Made by a program: the position numbers and the translations under genes
The notes under the pieces: model-generated
Seen by the model: the letters and a program-made list of their open reading frames with translations, nothing else
Database searches by the model: none
What the model was told of the DNA's origin: nothing
Shown here: piece by piece, positions 42,257 through 52,270 of the stretch
Numbering within the stretch: the first letter of the stretch is position 1
Layout: every line of letters begins with the position of its first letter
NCBI GenBank assembly: GCA_018136815.1
Contig: CM030937.1
Span: 3,523,820-3,587,819, forward strand
Source: Isochrysis galbana
Lineage: Eukaryota > Haptophyta > Isochrysidales > Isochrysidaceae
Reading direction: 5' to 3'
Length of the DNA stretch: 64,000 nucleotides

Positions 42257-42726
42257 TACCTATTACCTATTGACAGGTAACAGGTCTGGTAGGCCTCTTG
42301 ACCTCTTAATAGAACCTATTAGAAGCCTATTGTCCCATCTGGGCTTCTCGCCCCGTTTGGGTAAGAGAAGACGGGGGCGCCAGAGCCAGGAGGGAAGGGC
42401 CGCGGCTCGCCGCGGCCACTCGCTCCAGCGAGGGAGATTAGCGCTTCTGGGCTCCTATCTCACGAATGCCCCCCCCCCCCTGCGTTGCTTTTACCCGAAA
42501 GGGGTTTTCCCCCAGCGTGGACTCGAGGAGAGGACGCGCTGGGGTGCGCGGGGCCGGTGCATGCACTGGGGGGAGGACAAATATCGAGGGGAGGGGGCAG
42601 TGCCCCCACCCCCCGGTATCACTCGGACACTTGGCCCGTCAGGCATGGCGGGATTCCGGGACTGAGACGTTATTTCCAATTAGCTAGTGGGGTTGGCTAG
42701 GATATAACATTGATTATTATTATTAT
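42257..42726. other. Spacer, no gene seen
   Basis: GC-rich middle. AGTGGGGTTGGCTAGGATATAAC near 42686 resembles ATGGGGTTGGCTAGAATTTAGC near 43578. Confidence 0.4.
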
Positions 42727-42838
42727 CAGACATCTTCCCGCAAGCAACAATCAATGAACCTTCTACGGCCGCGTCAGCTGCCGGCTCGGTCGAACGGCCC
42801 TCTGCCTATGAGCCTGTAGTCATCGCGTGTTCGACATG
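42727..42838 (+). pseudogene. Gag-like fragment of an LTR element
   Basis: Encodes DIFPQATINEPSTAASAAGS then VERPSAYEPVVIACST and a stop. It matches residues about 15-50 of the gag-like ORF at 62851-63465. Both ends are lost. Confidence 0.7.
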
Positions 42839-42941
42839 ATTAGCAAAGCAGGCTGTACACGCCAACTTGTCAATGCTTGTGTTGCGAGCCGTGAGCTTTG
42901 TACTTCCCCTAGACGTCATCGCAGATCGTATGCGGTGGACA

Positions 42942-43145
42942 TTAAAATGTCCTAGTCGTGCATGCCATAGGGCTGGGGGTCGTGAGGATTACAACTGAGA
43001 GGAAGGTTACCGGAAAGACAGCAAAGATACAGACGCCAAATGCCACAAACACTGCGATTAAGATGATGGGCACGGCGACAAAGAGGAATATGGTCAAGTT
43101 GCTTATTCTCTCCCACGTGTCACCTTCCAGCGAGCATATTGGCAT
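42942..43145 (-). CDS. Small two-TM protein, copy 2
   Basis: Diverged copy of the ORF at 2686-2931. MPICSLEGDTWERISNLTIF aligns with MPVYSLEGGKWEKLSNLFIF, and both hydrophobic stretches are kept (LFVAVPIILIAVFVAFG and IFAVFPVTFLSVVIL). The C-terminal WARGMIKF part of copy 1 is replaced by TTPSPMACTTRTF. I place the start at the ATG at 43145 that aligns with copy 1; in-frame codons continue upstream to another ATG at 43169. It lies among gag and LINE fragments. Whether it is expressed is unknown. The family is not one I recognise. Confidence 0.45.
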   Translation of the reverse strand: MPICSLEGDTWERISNLTIFLFVAVPIILIAVFVAFGVCIFAVFPVTFLSVVILTTPSPMACTTRTF

Positions 43146-43357
43146 GCTTGTTCGCTCATTGAGATACATTTTATGCTGGGTGTGCGTGCCCGTCCACCTC
43201 GACTCGTTAAATCGTAAATCGGGTGGTACGTGGTACGCGTGCCACTGTGCCACTCACTCCGTAGAGATGGAAGGGAGAGGAGTACACGTGGGGAGAGTGT
43301 CCAAGTTAGGGGTCAATAAAAATCATACACTTAAATAGAAATTGACGAGAGGGTGTG

Positions 43358-43580
43358 ACAAAAAAAGGGAAGCTCGAGTTGCGCCTTCTTGGCTCCTGCG
43401 CCCACCTGGTTGGGCGGGTCGTCCTGACGCGGTCGCTTCGGCGACATGTGCGTGTCCATGAGTACGTCGTCCAGCGCGGCGAGGGCAGCGGCAGCGGGGG
43501 AGGGAGGCGGCGCGCGCTCCATGACCCTATCATTTTATCGATAGTTGCGCCCCATCGCAACCAAATATAAACTTAGTTAT
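43358..43580 (-). mobile_element. LINE 5' end with two nested leaders
   Basis: On the minus strand, AACTAAGTTTATATTTGGTT then GCGATGGGGCG is followed at once by CAACTATCGATAAAATGATAG then GGTCATGGAGCGCG. ORF1 begins MERAPPPSPAAAALAALDD with MSPKRPRQDDPPNQVG, nearly identical to the start at 54465, and ends after about 55 codons in AAGGCGCAACTCGAGCTTCC. Confidence 0.75.
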
Positions 43581-43685
43581 GGGGTTGGCTAGAATTTAGC
43601 AATATTTATTACTAGTAGTACTATTATCTCTTCAAGTTTGCTCGCTACTAATGGTGGGTTTCCGCCGCATGGGGCACGGGAGCCC

Positions 43686-46600
43686 TCACACGCCGTCACG
43701 AGGAATGTCTCCGCCTATCGCATCGTCTGAATCATCGTTTAAAGCCTGACGGAAGCGTGAGATCAATGCATCCAACGAATTCACCTGAGACGCTCCACGC
43801 CCTATGGAATGATGAGCAGCATCGCAACCGTGTCGTGATGGCGCCGAAAAACTTCCCAAGTGATCATTGTCCTGCCTTAGGGGGCTCAACATCAATGGTG
43901 GATGCGATGAGGGAGCACCCTTCTCATGCTGACATTCCTCTGTGCTCCGTTGCCTCGATTGACCACCACTGCGCTCTTTAAGCTGGGTTCCATGACGTCC
44001 ACCAACTGCCTCTACTTCACTATCGCGATTTGTCTCGATTGCGGAACGCTGGTAACCTAAGCGCAATCCACGTCGGCTACGTGCAAAGCCCATGCAATCG
44101 CGTTCGCCACTATGACGAGAAGTGTGTGGTGCCATACGCCGCTTGGGATTGATGGTGATGCGATATGGAGAGCCGCGGATGTGGCTAGCTCCGAGTGTGA
44201 TGGAGATTGCGTACTGGCCTGTAACGATGGGAGTCCATGAGACGGAGTACGTGCCATCGTTGTTGTCGTGACAACCAATCGAAGAAGTGCCGGCAAGACG
44301 TGGTTGAATGGTGATTCGAAAGATATCACCACCACAAGAGCAACGCACGCCTTTAGCATCGCAAGCGATGATCTCAAAGTGAGAAGTTTCGTGGCAGGTT
44401 ATGCTCTGAATGCGCTCAACGCCCCCCCCAACAGCAAAGCAATTTCTCGCCACGGCGGCAGCCGCTGCCACGTGCACTATCGCAGGTGAGCCATTTACGT
44501 GGATGCCGTCCACGCCGACTTCCAGTGTGAGCCGGCCACGCGACTGTCCAAAAAGCCACAAGTCGTATTCACCATCCGCGCTGTCAGAGCATTCAATGCG
44601 CAGGAGATCGCTACGCAGCTCGCCGCACTTCATCGTTAGTCGGGAAGGATGGAGTTCGGTCACTGCATTTCCGCACGCATCACGTACTTGTAACCGTAGA
44701 CGGTTCCACTGCTCGGGCTGGATGCGCGCGTCAGGTTCTACGAGTAGTGAGGAGCACGCCGCATCGGGCTGCCCGGGCGACACGAGAATTTGGTGAGAGC
44801 AACTGAGCGGCTCTCCATTGAGGTGGAGATGCAGCATGTGACGCCCACATCGTTCAGCTCGCCAGCGTATCATATAGGTGCCATCGTGTCGATTCAGCAC
44901 ATTGGGAGATGCTGGTGAGAGTGGGAGCTCCCAGACCTCAGCCTCCGTTTGGCGGAGGCCGAAGCTCAAGACATCATTGCTGGTACTCCAACCATCGCAA
45001 GGATTTCTATGCCCATCGTACAACGTTAGAACACCCTCATACCACTCTCCAGCAGTGCATTGGTATCCCCATCCCGCGCTTAGCCGGGCCTCGGATGCTT
45101 TCGGCCTCCCAGGATATACTCGTAGGGGGATGTCGCAACCACCGAAGGCAAGCTTTCCTGCACTAGATGCATACAGGCGCCACGCTGCCCCCGAAGTGCG
45201 CATGAAGAGACTCACCCGTGCATACGAAGCTGCCCCTAGCCAGCTCCTTATGCTCCCACCGCACTCTTGGCCCTCTGCTCGTTGAATAGCTGCCTCGACC
45301 CGCGCGAGGTCACCCGGATTACTCTCATCGTGGACGACAACATGCGCATCTTCTCCCGATGTCCCATTATGGGCGCTTACTCGCAGCGAACGTGCTGCCG
45401 CTCTAGCTGCTTCAGACCCGATAGAGTTTTGTTGGGGCGATAGAGCAATCCACAAGGTGCATGGCTCTCCAGCCACAATCCGTCGCACGTCTAAGCCAAG
45501 AATCGGTGGCACTGCTTTCAGTGTGAGGGGTGATCTGCGCACAATCACGCCGCGGTAGAGAATTGTCACGGGCAGCACCCCCGCAACGCCAATAGTGTAC
45601 ACTGCGAAGGCACGGCCGTTGTCATCCGTTTCAACTCGCCAATCAAGCACGGGCACGTCGCCTGCGGTATGGCAACCACTATGGAACCTCGAGGGTGCAA
45701 GATCGTGCTTGCTGCTCGTCCCAAACGTCTCAACTGGCTGTACTGTCGCGCGAATCAAGTCTTCGGGCGAGCCCGGGCGTTCGGGTTGAACTATTGATGG
45801 CAGCGGTGAGGAAGACGCGTGCACTCCATGATCTGAGATAGACACGTCAGTAGATTCCTCCACGCGAAGCTCCCACCCGTCAGATGCTCCTCGCCGGGCG
45901 TTGCCATAACCGTCGCGCACGACGAGCTCGATGTATGCTTCCACCCGAGCAATGCACGTGGTATGCCCCTCGGCGCCGCATGACAGTGGGAAAGGCACAT
46001 TTGCAGAAACGTGAGCATGCATCTTGTGAGGTAGCATTTCTCCGTCTATATACACCACCACCGAGTATACACCAGCACGCCACCGAACCAACGAGACGAT
46101 AAGTTCGTCCGGGGTCTCAAGATCTGGGCTCACCGTGCAGCATTCTGGAATCAGCCCTGGCTGACATTCTGCGGACGGCTCCATGTACAGAGCTGTTCCA
46201 ACTATTCCTTCAGATCCTTCGCCCTGAGTGATCAGCGTTGCTTCTACAGCCACCTTATGTGCCGCCAACATGGTGCCGGATGCATCGCAGGAATTGCCAA
46301 AGCGGTCGCGTAGCCGGACTCGGAAGCTAAAGGGCTCACCAGCAGCACCGGCACATGTATTGGCGAGGCTTCCGCGCGTCATGCCCATGAAGTCACATGC
46401 TGGCGCATGCGCTGCGTCTGGGACGACTTCAATGTGCACAGGGCTGCCAATGATTGGGACGCCGTTGAGAGCGACCTCCAGCTGATGCGACCCTGCGCGT
46501 GTGATGGGTCCGTAGGCGAGCCGCGCGACGCTGCCCTTCGCGAGGTTCTTGATCTGGTACTTGTGGCAGCGAGCGCCTGGCCGTGGCTTTCTTCCGTTTT

Positions 46601-46754
46601 CAAGCAGCTGCAGCGTGACGACAGCCGGGCAAGGCTGTCCCACATGGACAAGGCATACCGCGTCAGCGCCAGCCGCGCTCGGCTGAGTGGGCACGGCACG
46701 CCACGTGCGCGCCACGCTCTTCTTGTGCAGCCCGGCCCGCGGCGAATGCTGCAT
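43686..46754 (-). CDS. Filamin-type Ig-repeat protein
   Basis: A 1,022-residue intron-less ORF from ATG 46754 to TGA 43686. It carries several filamin/ABP280 repeats, recognised by the recurring end of each Ig fold: LEVALNGVPIIGSPVHIEV, LEVGVDGIHVNGSPAIVHV and ISITLGASHIRGSPYRITI, and by the strand DGTYSVSWTP / DGTYMIRWRA / DGEYDLWLFG. Between them are the CRF-type strings RDRFGNSCD, RDGYGNARR and RDACGNAV. The last 150 residues are basic, Ser/His-rich and end in a helix (SLDALISRFRQALNDDSDD). There is no actin-binding CH domain, RING, B-box or TM segment, so it is not a filamin or TRIM protein. It may be a scaffold. GTG codons open the frame 22 codons further upstream, but I use the first ATG. 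Confidence 0.82.
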   Translation of the reverse strand: MQHSPRAGLHKKSVARTWRAVPTQPSAAGADAVCLVHVGQPCPAVVTLQLLENGRKPRPGARCHKYQIKNLAKGSVARLAYGPITRAGSHQLEVALNGVPIIGSPVHIEVVPDAAHAPACDFMGMTRGSLANTCAGAAGEPFSFRVRLRDRFGNSCDASGTMLAAHKVAVEATLITQGEGSEGIVGTALYMEPSAECQPGLIPECCTVSPDLETPDELIVSLVRWRAGVYSVVVYIDGEMLPHKMHAHVSANVPFPLSCGAEGHTTCIARVEAYIELVVRDGYGNARRGASDGWELRVEESTDVSISDHGVHASSSPLPSIVQPERPGSPEDLIRATVQPVETFGTSSKHDLAPSRFHSGCHTAGDVPVLDWRVETDDNGRAFAVYTIGVAGVLPVTILYRGVIVRRSPLTLKAVPPILGLDVRRIVAGEPCTLWIALSPQQNSIGSEAARAAARSLRVSAHNGTSGEDAHVVVHDESNPGDLARVEAAIQRAEGQECGGSIRSWLGAASYARVSLFMRTSGAAWRLYASSAGKLAFGGCDIPLRVYPGRPKASEARLSAGWGYQCTAGEWYEGVLTLYDGHRNPCDGWSTSNDVLSFGLRQTEAEVWELPLSPASPNVLNRHDGTYMIRWRAERCGRHMLHLHLNGEPLSCSHQILVSPGQPDAACSSLLVEPDARIQPEQWNRLRLQVRDACGNAVTELHPSRLTMKCGELRSDLLRIECSDSADGEYDLWLFGQSRGRLTLEVGVDGIHVNGSPAIVHVAAAAAVARNCFAVGGGVERIQSITCHETSHFEIIACDAKGVRCSCGGDIFRITIQPRLAGTSSIGCHDNNDGTYSVSWTPIVTGQYAISITLGASHIRGSPYRITINPKRRMAPHTSRHSGERDCMGFARSRRGLRLGYQRSAIETNRDSEVEAVGGRHGTQLKERSGGQSRQRSTEECQHEKGAPSSHPPLMLSPLRQDNDHLGSFSAPSRHGCDAAHHSIGRGASQVNSLDALISRFRQALNDDSDDAIGGDIPRDGV

Positions 46755-46879
46755 CTTCTGTGCCTCACTCACCGCACGGCCAAGTCCGCGCTCCTTCGTC
46801 CCTCTGTCATCTTTTTTCACGAAGGTGCTTTCACACCAGTTACGAATCTCACTCTTCTATCGCAGGTCGTCCGAGAAAA

Positions 46880-47135
46880 GAAAGGAACCTGCTCAGGTTG
46901 CACCTTCTTGGTTCTTGGGCAGACAGCCGAAAAAAGGATAGATATAAATGACATAAGACCCGTCTTTACATTAGATCAAAAGGATGAACTAGTATCCAGT
47001 GCGGAATTCCTTACGATTGCCACCTAACTGGAGGTGGCATATATCGTATATCGTTGAGGAACGAGGCGGAACCATAGACCCAAGGGGGGCGAACGAACGC
47101 GAATGGACACCCGACTAGAAAGCATCTAATAAAAG
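46880..47135 (+). mobile_element. LINE 3' fragment
   Basis: GQTAEKRIDINDIRPVFTLD (from 46919) and the following GGTGGCATATATCG / GGCGGAACC match the LINE end at 58261-58440. There is no RT part and no T-tail; it meets an inverted SINE-like 3' end at about 47136. Confidence 0.6.
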
Positions 47136-47260
47136 ATTTTTAATATTCTTACCGCACTCGCGGCGAATGGAACCACTACCTACTACACGTAGTACGTAGC
47201 ATACCTTCTACACCCCCACTTAGCACTTAGCTCGGTCACTCACTCTTTTTAACCACTATT
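47136..47260 (-). repeat. 3' end of a SINE-like element, diverged
   Basis: Plus-strand TAATATTCTTACCGCACTCG then CGGCGAATGGAACC and CTTCTACACCCCCACTTAGC are the complement of the family 3' module with many changes. Confidence 0.55.
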
Positions 47261-48772
47261 TAAGTCGCGTTCCGTCGAAAGAGGGCTAGGTGATTGTTTT
47301 TTTTCACCCAGAAGTGCGTGCTTTTCTTTTTAGGTAGGAATGCCACAACAATTCCCCAGAGTATTATTATTACAAAGATGAGTACAAAGCTAATCACGAC
47401 ATACAAGGACGCGGCGCGTGCGCATAGCAACCTCCCCCCCCCCCAACACACACACGGTAACCCCAAGCTACGCAGGCTGAGTTTTCATCTTTTTCGTCTT
47501 TTTCTCACACCCCTCCTCCTCGATCCTATTGTCGATGTGCCCCCGGTCGCGGGTCGAAGTTGGGCACTCAGGGCCCGTCTTGGGGGCGTGACGACATCAT
47601 CACCGGGGGCCGCAAGCGGCCGATTTCGATGCAGTGCGCAGGGGCGGCGGGCGCGATTGCGATTCGCGTGGCTGTGAGGGCGGCGTACCGCACTTTGGTG
47701 CTGGTAGCGCCATCCATTTGGTGAGGGGTGACTGGAACGGCCTCGTGGCGCCCCCGGTCGCAGGTCGAAGTTGGGTTCTCGAGCCCTTGGCGACTTTAGC
47801 GGTTAGCGTCCTTAGTTTTCGATAATTACGTAAACGTTCAAGTCAATGAAAACATAGCGAAAAGCGAAAATGTATTGCTATGCATATTGAAGCAGGATCT
47901 TAGGTCCGGGTCAGCTGGCCTTGCCCATGGTTTTGTGTTTCGCTGCGAGAAGCGCGCATGAAGGCCATCGGTAAAATAATACCGGAGGGGGGCTTGTCAT
48001 ATTGTCATATATTTCCGCACGGCCGTCAGAGGCCTGAAATCGGGTATTTTTCGAAAAATTTGCCGGAAGACCCCCGGTTTTTTTGGCGGATCTCCCGTAC
48101 CGGAACATATTATAGGAAGCTTATTTAGGCCTTCGTTTGCCCATTACAGATGGTGCCCTCCGCACCCCCCTAGTGAGTGACCGGGCTACTAGGGCGGTCA
48201 AATAGGAAAAAGGGTTTTTTCGTCAGGTATCAGGGGTGAAAAATGACCATCGACCATCTCAGAAATGAGGACATTTGACAAATGCATTTGAGGATTTTTG
48301 GCAGTAGAGAAAGTTCCCAATACCAATACCAATAATAATAATACACCGATGAAATAGCAAATAGCAAAAATAGAAATAGAAATAGACAAAAAGACAAATA
48401 GTATTTGCAAATAGCAAATAGCGAAATACATAGCACATATCCGGGGCCCATGAGGACATTTGGACCCAGATCCCCCCCTTGGCCTTGGCCCTTGGCCCTT
48501 GGGCCCCCACAATAAAACGTAATCAAATAATGGCAAAAAAGACGCTAAAATCGCAAAAGTGTCGCATCCGCAATCGACCTTTTTGTTTTAGAAGTCGTCT
48601 GCGTTTCTATGTCCCCTCCTTGTAGAGTTTAGCTGAGTTGTCGATGAAGCACGGTTTCTTTCTACAGTTTCTCAGCACTAACACTAACTAAGGTTATAAA
48701 ATCAGATAAGAAAACCCCCCGGGGGGCGGGAACAGGCGAGGGGGGCGGGGGGCAGGTGGCGCCTCAGCCGCC
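47261..48772. other. 5' flank of the CXXC gene, no gene called
   Basis: A minus-strand frame at 47260-47466 has one strong hydrophobic segment (SLYVVISFVLIFVIIILWGI) but no ATG. GCCCCCGGTCGCRGGTCGAAG occurs at about 47539 and 47749. Another LTR-like TGTCGCATCCGCAATCGACC lies at about 48557. None of these supports a full gene. Confidence 0.4.
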
Positions 48773-50461
48773 ATGTCAGCGCGCGGGCTGCAGGCGCTGC
48801 TCGATGGATTCGCCGCCGACGTATCAGGGCCACGCCGGCGCAAGACACCCCTGCGATACGCAGAGCCATCGAGTCCATCACCGGAGCGCCAGTCTAAGCA
48901 GTCAAGAAGGGCGAGTGCCGGTGCTCGATCAGCCGCACCGAAGCAGCCTCAGAAGCGTATGCGATGTGGAGAGTGCAATAGCTGCCGAGCGAGCAACTGC
49001 GGCAAATGCAAGTTCTGTATCGACATGCCTAAGTTCGGGGGCTCAGGCACCTTGCGACAGCCGTGCATCAATAGATTGTGCGAGGTGCTCCTCTCCGCAC
49101 ATCGTGAAGCCAAGGAGGCAGCCGCAGCAGTCCGCGAGGAAGAGCGGGAAAAGAGACGTGCTGAGAAAGAGGCTGAACGTGCAGAGAGGGATGCCCGACG
49201 GATGGAGCGGGACGAGATTCGTCGTAAGGAGCGGGCCGAACGCGCGGCTGCACGCGGCTTGCGCAGACAGGCGATGGCCGCGAAGGTAGGTCAGCCCAAT
49301 GGTGGATGGGGTGAGCACAATGACCTTAACGTCGGTTCCGCAGTCGAAGTCCGTCTCACAGAGGACGGACTAGACGGCTCCATCTATTCTGGCACCCTTG
49401 CTCAGTACGCTAAAGACGAACTTGGCGTAGACGGCTGCTGGGTAGTGTTCGACGAGCTGCTCGAGGAAGAATCTGAATCGGAGCTCTTGCGCGAGTGGGT
49501 TAGAAGAGAGGATGTTAGGCCCAAACCGCCACCAACCCCGGACGGATTCGCGCACCTCATCCAGACGGGCGACATCATAGAGCTCAATTTCGAAGACGGG
49601 TGGTGGGAAGTGGAGGTGGAGAAAGTAGAAGTTCATGTTGTTGATGAGGCTGTGCCGACTGAAGGAGAGACAACGCAGCGAGCAGAAGAAGAAGCACGAG
49701 TAGGTATCTCAAAACGTGATAAAATGGACAATATCCATCCCATATCAATGCGTCAGGAATCGCCTGACGGTTTGGCGCCAGGTGACACCAACACCGAGGC
49801 TGGGACAGTGGGTGTAGACGGTGCTCCGGAAGCCGGCGGCGCCGATGTATCTCGCCTGCATACTGAAACGGCGATGGGTGCAATGGCTCACGGTGAAAAC
49901 ATGACATCTGATGGGTCTAGTGGGCAGGAACGCGGCGCATTCATTGTGACTGAGGATGCAGCCGCTATGGGCTGTGTAAAGAACACAAGCCGCAGCGTTG
50001 CGTCGCAGGACGACGTCGTACACATCGACGCTGGAGTTCACGCAAGCCCGACAGTAACAAACGAAGGCGTTGCGATGGGCTCTCTTACTCAGAAAAGCCC
50101 TAGTCAAGGTGAAGAGACCGTGCTAGGCTCGCTAACTTTCCACGTCCGTTCGGTAAAGTACAACGCCCTCCATCGCGTCGACGCGTCGCGCCTTCGGCCC
50201 TTGTGGATGTGGTCATCTCACGAGCCCCTTTGGCGTTTTGAGATCGAGGCGGGGCACGGTTTTGCTGTCAGCACGCTTCAACCAGTCAAAGACAACGCGT
50301 CGAATTCAATCGGGGCTGTGCCGAGCAGCTGTACCACACGTGTGGCAGAGAACGGCGTGGCAACTCTGTTTCGATTTGCACGCGGCATGCCACGCTCCCA
50401 CAACACCCCTGGCTCGCATTCTCGTATTGGATGCATCTACGATGCCCTAGATCAACTTTAG
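48773..50461 (+). CDS. CXXC zinc-finger protein with coiled coil and Agenet/Tudor-like domain
   Basis: A 562-residue ORF whose ATG sits in GCCGCCATG. Residues about 62-104 are a CXXC domain: MRCGECNSCRASNCGKCKFC, then DMPKFGG and QPCINRLC. The two CxxCxxC clusters and the DMPKFGG loop are those of KMT2A, DNMT1 and CFP1, which bind unmethylated CpG. A long basic helix follows (about 105-170, HREAKEAAAAVREEEREKRR and onward). Then comes a beta-rich region (about 182-285) with VGSAVEVRLTEDGLDGSIYSG and GDIIELNFEDGWWEVEV, which fits paired Agenet/Tudor-like barrels that read histone tails. The last part is low-complexity, with a final string LRPLWMWSSHEPLWRF. It is predicted nuclear. The combination is unusual; no methyltransferase domain is present. 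No intron was seen. Confidence 0.85.
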   Translation: MSARGLQALLDGFAADVSGPRRRKTPLRYAEPSSPSPERQSKQSRRASAGARSAAPKQPQKRMRCGECNSCRASNCGKCKFCIDMPKFGGSGTLRQPCINRLCEVLLSAHREAKEAAAAVREEEREKRRAEKEAERAERDARRMERDEIRRKERAERAAARGLRRQAMAAKVGQPNGGWGEHNDLNVGSAVEVRLTEDGLDGSIYSGTLAQYAKDELGVDGCWVVFDELLEEESESELLREWVRREDVRPKPPPTPDGFAHLIQTGDIIELNFEDGWWEVEVEKVEVHVVDEAVPTEGETTQRAEEEARVGISKRDKMDNIHPISMRQESPDGLAPGDTNTEAGTVGVDGAPEAGGADVSRLHTETAMGAMAHGENMTSDGSSGQERGAFIVTEDAAAMGCVKNTSRSVASQDDVVHIDAGVHASPTVTNEGVAMGSLTQKSPSQGEETVLGSLTFHVRSVKYNALHRVDASRLRPLWMWSSHEPLWRFEIEAGHGFAVSTLQPVKDNASNSIGAVPSSCTTRVAENGVATLFRFARGMPRSHNTPGSHSRIGCIYDALDQL

Positions 50462-50886
50462 AAAATGAGTGGGCAATCATCAATTTTCCTTTGAAGCACT
50501 TCGATCGTGCTAACATTGGTCTGGCTAGGCATCTACGTCCTAGTAAGAACAGTCTGATGGATCACATAGTGGTTGTATCATCTACCTCTGCATGGTACCT
50601 CATATCATCTATCAGACATTGCGCTAGGGTGGCTAATACCGTTGTGGTTGGCGTTGTTTAAAGCCATGTGTCGGCGTGAGGGCTCAACTAATCGGTGGCG
50701 CTAAAAGGTGTCGTTCCGTCAATCATGGGACATCACTCAAATGGAGCCATCAAATGTCCATAGTCATTTATACAACAATAGTAACACACTTTAATCCTAC
50801 GGTGGACACATCGCGCCGCGCGCGTATTCAGAACGCGCCTTTCAGACCGTCACGGAACACAAGCAGCTACAAGCATCCTTAAATCT
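50462..50886. other. 3' flank of the CXXC gene
   Basis: No coding sequence recognised. Confidence 0.45.
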
Positions 50887-51640
50887 TCATCTTCTTCGTC
50901 GCCTGAGCCGCCCCCAGTCGCCTGCCACCACCTCCCACAAGCCTCCTTCCGCACTTCCGCGCCCTCCGTGCGTCATGCGTCGTGCGTCGATCACCATGCC
51001 CGTAGTCAACCCCGAGGAAAGCTCCATGAGCTCCCCGCAAGAACCGCATTCCGCGCTAGCTGCCGGCGCGCCCTCGCAGGCAATCTCCAAGAGTGAGATG
51101 AGCCTTGCTCTGACAGTCTGGGGCCTAGGCTCCTTCAGACGGCGAAGGGGTAGCGTTGCGCACTCCCGGGGTTGCTGGAGTGCTGCAGCGACAAACTGCG
51201 AGGATGCTGCTGAGGCCGTAGAGGTCGCCAGTCGAGCGCCCGAAGTCAGTGGTGTCGCAGATTTGGCAACCAGTGGTGAGTCAGGCGCTCTCCGGCTGGG
51301 CTCCTTCAGAAGGCGAAGGCTTAGCGTCACGCATTCCCAGTGTTGCGGGAGTGGTGCAGCTTGCGAGAGTGCTGCAGCGACGAACGGCCCGGATGCTGCC
51401 GGGGCAGCAGAGGTGGCCCTTTGCACGCCCGACTTCAGCAGTGGCGCAGAAACGCCGCCGATGAACGGGGAGGGCGGAATGCGCATAGCGGACGCCGATC
51501 GAGACGCCTGCACGAGCGGTGGCATGGATGCATCTGCTGCTGCAGGTGTGCCAACGCTTGCGTCGAGCTGCAGTGGCAGCGGAGGGAGGGGGTCGTGTCC
51601 TCGTGTCCTCGTGTCCCCCATGGGTGAACCAAGTATAAAC
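50887..51640 (-). mobile_element. Composite SINE-like variant with internal tandem repeats
   Basis: On the minus strand the leader AACTAAGTTTATACTTGGTT then CACCCATGGGGGACACGAGG (51640-51600) precedes a body unlike the main family. Two copies of a unit of about 170 bp (51115-51260 and 51290-51440; shared GCTCCTTCAG-AGGCGAAGG and GTGCTGCAGCGACRAAC) follow. A minus-strand frame of 245 codons (MGDTRTRGHDPLPP to WGRLRRRRR) spans it; it has no known domain. Pieces recur at 16490-16680 and 17200-17336. It could be a retrocopied host fragment carrying the leader. Confidence 0.55.
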
Positions 51641-51789
51641 TTAGTTTTATTAGAATATTACAATCTTATGTTAACCATTTTTCGATTATTATTGTAAACG
51701 GACTATAGACGTTTGATGGCTCAACTTGAGTCTGTCCCATATTTGACGGAACGTGACCTTCTTGTCTTGATGGAGGAGAGGCATGGTGC

Positions 51790-52012
51790 ATGGTGGGGCC
51801 GTCTAGTTGTTCTGGCCGGGCTCGGCCTTCGGGTGGTGGCACGGGCCGGGGCTCGCGTTCACCTGGGTGGCAGGGTTACCTGCGCGCGGCCGCTTCGGCG
51901 GTGCATCGTCTGTCATGGCCCTATCGTTCGTCGCGGGGGGGTGGGCGGGAGAGGGAGAGGAGGAGGGAAGCGGGGCGCGCTCTATGACCTGATCTTGTTT
52001 TAACAATAGTTG
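51790..52012 (-). mobile_element. LINE 5' end, degenerate leader, ORF1 start lost
   Basis: Minus strand CAACTATTGTTAAAACAAGA then TCAGGTCATAGAGCGCG: the palindrome is decayed and the ATG has become ATA. The frame still reads ERAPLPSSSPSPAHPP, then TDDAPPKRPRAGNP, as in the other ORF1 starts. Confidence 0.65.
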
Positions 52013-52270
52013 ATGTTTCCTAGTTCCCAGAGGTGTGCCACGGGTGGACATTCTCGATTGAAGTGCATGCGCACTCGTTTTCATGCCTCACGCACGCAAG
52101 AACTACCAGTTGGAGGACGCGTACCCTTATTTTTCAAGTTTATTCAATTCTCAAATCCTTGACATCACCGTCATAGGATTGGAATTTGGAACAACCTTGA
52201 TAGTCACTTGCTGCTTCCCCTCCCTCTTGGGTGGGTCGCCTCCCGCCAGATTCAATGGGACTCCGATCGC

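Noticed and set aside
50975-51697. Plus-strand repeat protein with LGSFRRRR units
   Set aside because: The minus-strand frame is equally open and oriented with the leader; the repeat is explained by DNA duplication, so no plus-strand gene is called.
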